Source: Anaerolineaceae bacterium UBA6107
GTDB taxonomy: Bacteria > Chloroflexota > Anaerolineae > Anaerolineales > Anaerolineaceae
Assembly: GCA_002428455.1 (NCBI GenBank)
Contig: DIWL01000040.1
Coordinates: 1 to 14,751 of the forward strand
DNA length: 14,751 bases
Direction of reading: 5' to 3'
Positions 14,195-14,751 of the stretch are shown piece by piece. Position numbers and translations under genes: made by a program. The number at the start of each line of letters is the position of its first letter. The first letter of the stretch is position 1. The notes below the pieces were generated by a model. It ran no database searches, was not told the origin of the DNA, and saw only the letters and a program-made list of their open reading frames with translations.

Positions 14195-14712
14195 TCGCCA
14201 CTCCCGATCACGCTGTCACTCAAAGAGTTGATACCGGTAAAGAGCCAATCCCAAAGGGATTCGCGGTAAATGGATTTGACCAGGTATTGGTCGTTGTTGG
14301 CGGGCGCCGGAGCTGAAGCAACGATCATGGTTTGCTTGCCGGTGTATCCCGGGATGGTCAGGTATAAGGCATCATCAGGATTGATGCGTTGAAAACCCAG
14401 TTCAAGCGCTCTCGCTTCCATATTGGCAGCGGAGGAAACAATGGCGATCCGGGCATTGGTGTTGGCGATCTGACGTTCGAGATCCAGCCGTTTGAGATCG
14501 AGGCGGTATGCCTCCAGTCCCGCGGTTGCCGCCTGCCCGCTGATGCTTAGGTAAACACTGGCCACGAGGATGATGATGACCAGACCTACGAGGAATCCTC
14601 CCGCCATTTGAACACGACCACGCCAGGGTGCCTGCTTAAATGCCTGAACGAGCCGGTTCTTCTTTACGGCTTTTTCTTTTCTTTTGGTTTGGTTTTTCTG
14701 CGGTTCGGTCAT
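14191..14712 (-). CDS. ftsL: FtsL-like bitopic division protein
   Basis: This 173-residue protein sits in the ftsL position between rsmH and the septal transpeptidase. Its N-terminus is strongly basic (many Lys and Arg in residues 5-35) and cytoplasmic. A single membrane segment is at about 36-57. An outside coiled-coil-like stretch is at about 65-92 (LEAYRLDLKRLDLERQIAN and onward), followed by ALELGFQRINPDDALYLTIP at 102-121. This last part resembles the region after the coiled coil in FtsL/DivIC proteins. FtsL joins FtsQ and FtsB/DivIC and helps activate FtsW-FtsI. A further 50 residues of unknown role, with Pro/Ala linker and SLWDWLF at 152-158, make it longer than typical FtsL (about 100-120). 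FtsL is poorly conserved, so the call rests on topology, coiled coil and context. The ATG is preceded by a modest AGG site eight bases upstream, and the gap to rsmH is 9 nt. Confidence 0.8.
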   Translation of the reverse strand: MTEPQKNQTKRKEKAVKKNRLVQAFKQAPWRGRVQMAGGFLVGLVIIILVASVYLSISGQAATAGLEAYRLDLKRLDLERQIANTNARIAIVSSAANMEARALELGFQRINPDDALYLTIPGYTGKQTMIVASAPAPANNDQYLVKSIYRESLWDWLFTGINSLSDSVIGSGE

Positions 14713-14721
14713 TTTTGCTGC

Positions 14722-14751
14722 CTATAACTTTTCAATGATGCGTAATTTCGC
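14722..14751 (-). CDS. rsmH: 16S rRNA methyltransferase RsmH (MraW), last nine codons only
   Basis: The right edge of the window carries an open minus-strand frame that reads AKLRIIEKL and then the stop TAG at 14722-14724. RsmH (MraW), the N4-methyltransferase of 16S rRNA C1402, commonly ends in a sequence like RSAKLRIAEK, and rsmH is the usual gene directly upstream of ftsL in dcw clusters. The stop lies 9 nt before the ftsL-like start. The match is short, so identity rests on this tail plus position. Confidence 0.72.
   Translation of the reverse strand, partial: AKLRIIEKL

Noticed and set aside
1..14751. Mobile elements, CRISPR arrays, tRNA or other RNA genes, defence systems
   Set aside because: Genes cover almost every base on one strand; I saw no transposase, direct-repeat array, tRNA-like fold or accessory gene block, so no novel system beyond the dcw variants is claimed.

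Overview
This window is a section of a bacterial division and cell wall (dcw) cluster. Every supported gene lies on the minus strand, so transcription runs from the right end (14751) to the left end (1), and both outer genes are cut by the window edges. In transcription order the genes are: rsmH (last codons only), an ftsL-like gene, an ftsI/pbpB-type transpeptidase gene, murF, mraY, murD, ftsW, murG, a CvpA-like membrane protein gene, murC, a 63-residue unknown gene, murB, ddl, ftsQ and ftsA (its 3' end lies outside).

The organism is a bacterium with peptidoglycan and FtsA/FtsW-based division, with a moderately GC-rich genome by eye. The order combines a proteobacteria-like run (murG-murC-murB-ddl-ftsQ-ftsA) with sequence details unlike Proteobacteria. 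These include MurG without the usual GGTGGH and HEQN histidines, FtsW without the usual Trp in its GARRW loop, an NDSIATAPERT-type MurD, and a CvpA-like protein between murG and murC. My best guess is a member of the Chloroflexota, probably Anaerolineae. This is inference from remembered family patterns, not a database result.

Region by region: 14191-14751 holds the rsmH end and a bitopic FtsL-like protein. 12419-14194 is the septal transpeptidase. 10002-12409 is MurF and MraY (completion of UDP-MurNAc-pentapeptide, then transfer to undecaprenyl phosphate). 8616-9995 is MurD. 7375-8619 is FtsW (septal glycan polymerase). 6351-7451 is MurG (lipid II synthesis). 5812-6354 is the CvpA-like protein. 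4439-5812 is MurC. 4246-4437 is the unknown small gene. 2203-4226 is MurB and Ddl. 1172-2206 is FtsQ, and 1-1163 is FtsA. The genes cover most of lipid II synthesis together with the core of the division machine (FtsL, FtsQ, FtsI, FtsW, FtsA). murE is absent from its frequent place between ftsI and murF.

The genes are packed almost without spacers. There are four ATGA overlaps, three one-base stop/start overlaps, one 77-nt overlap (ftsW/murG) and otherwise gaps of about 10 nt or less. No gene-free stretch exceeds about 20 nt, and I see no internal promoter, terminator, RNA gene, mobile element, repeat or CRISPR array. The window therefore looks like part of one long operon whose promoter lies upstream of rsmH, outside the window. 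It is an essential housekeeping region. The points worth a second look are the altered MurG and FtsW motifs, the long ftsW/murG overlap, the CvpA-like and 63-residue genes, and the missing murE.
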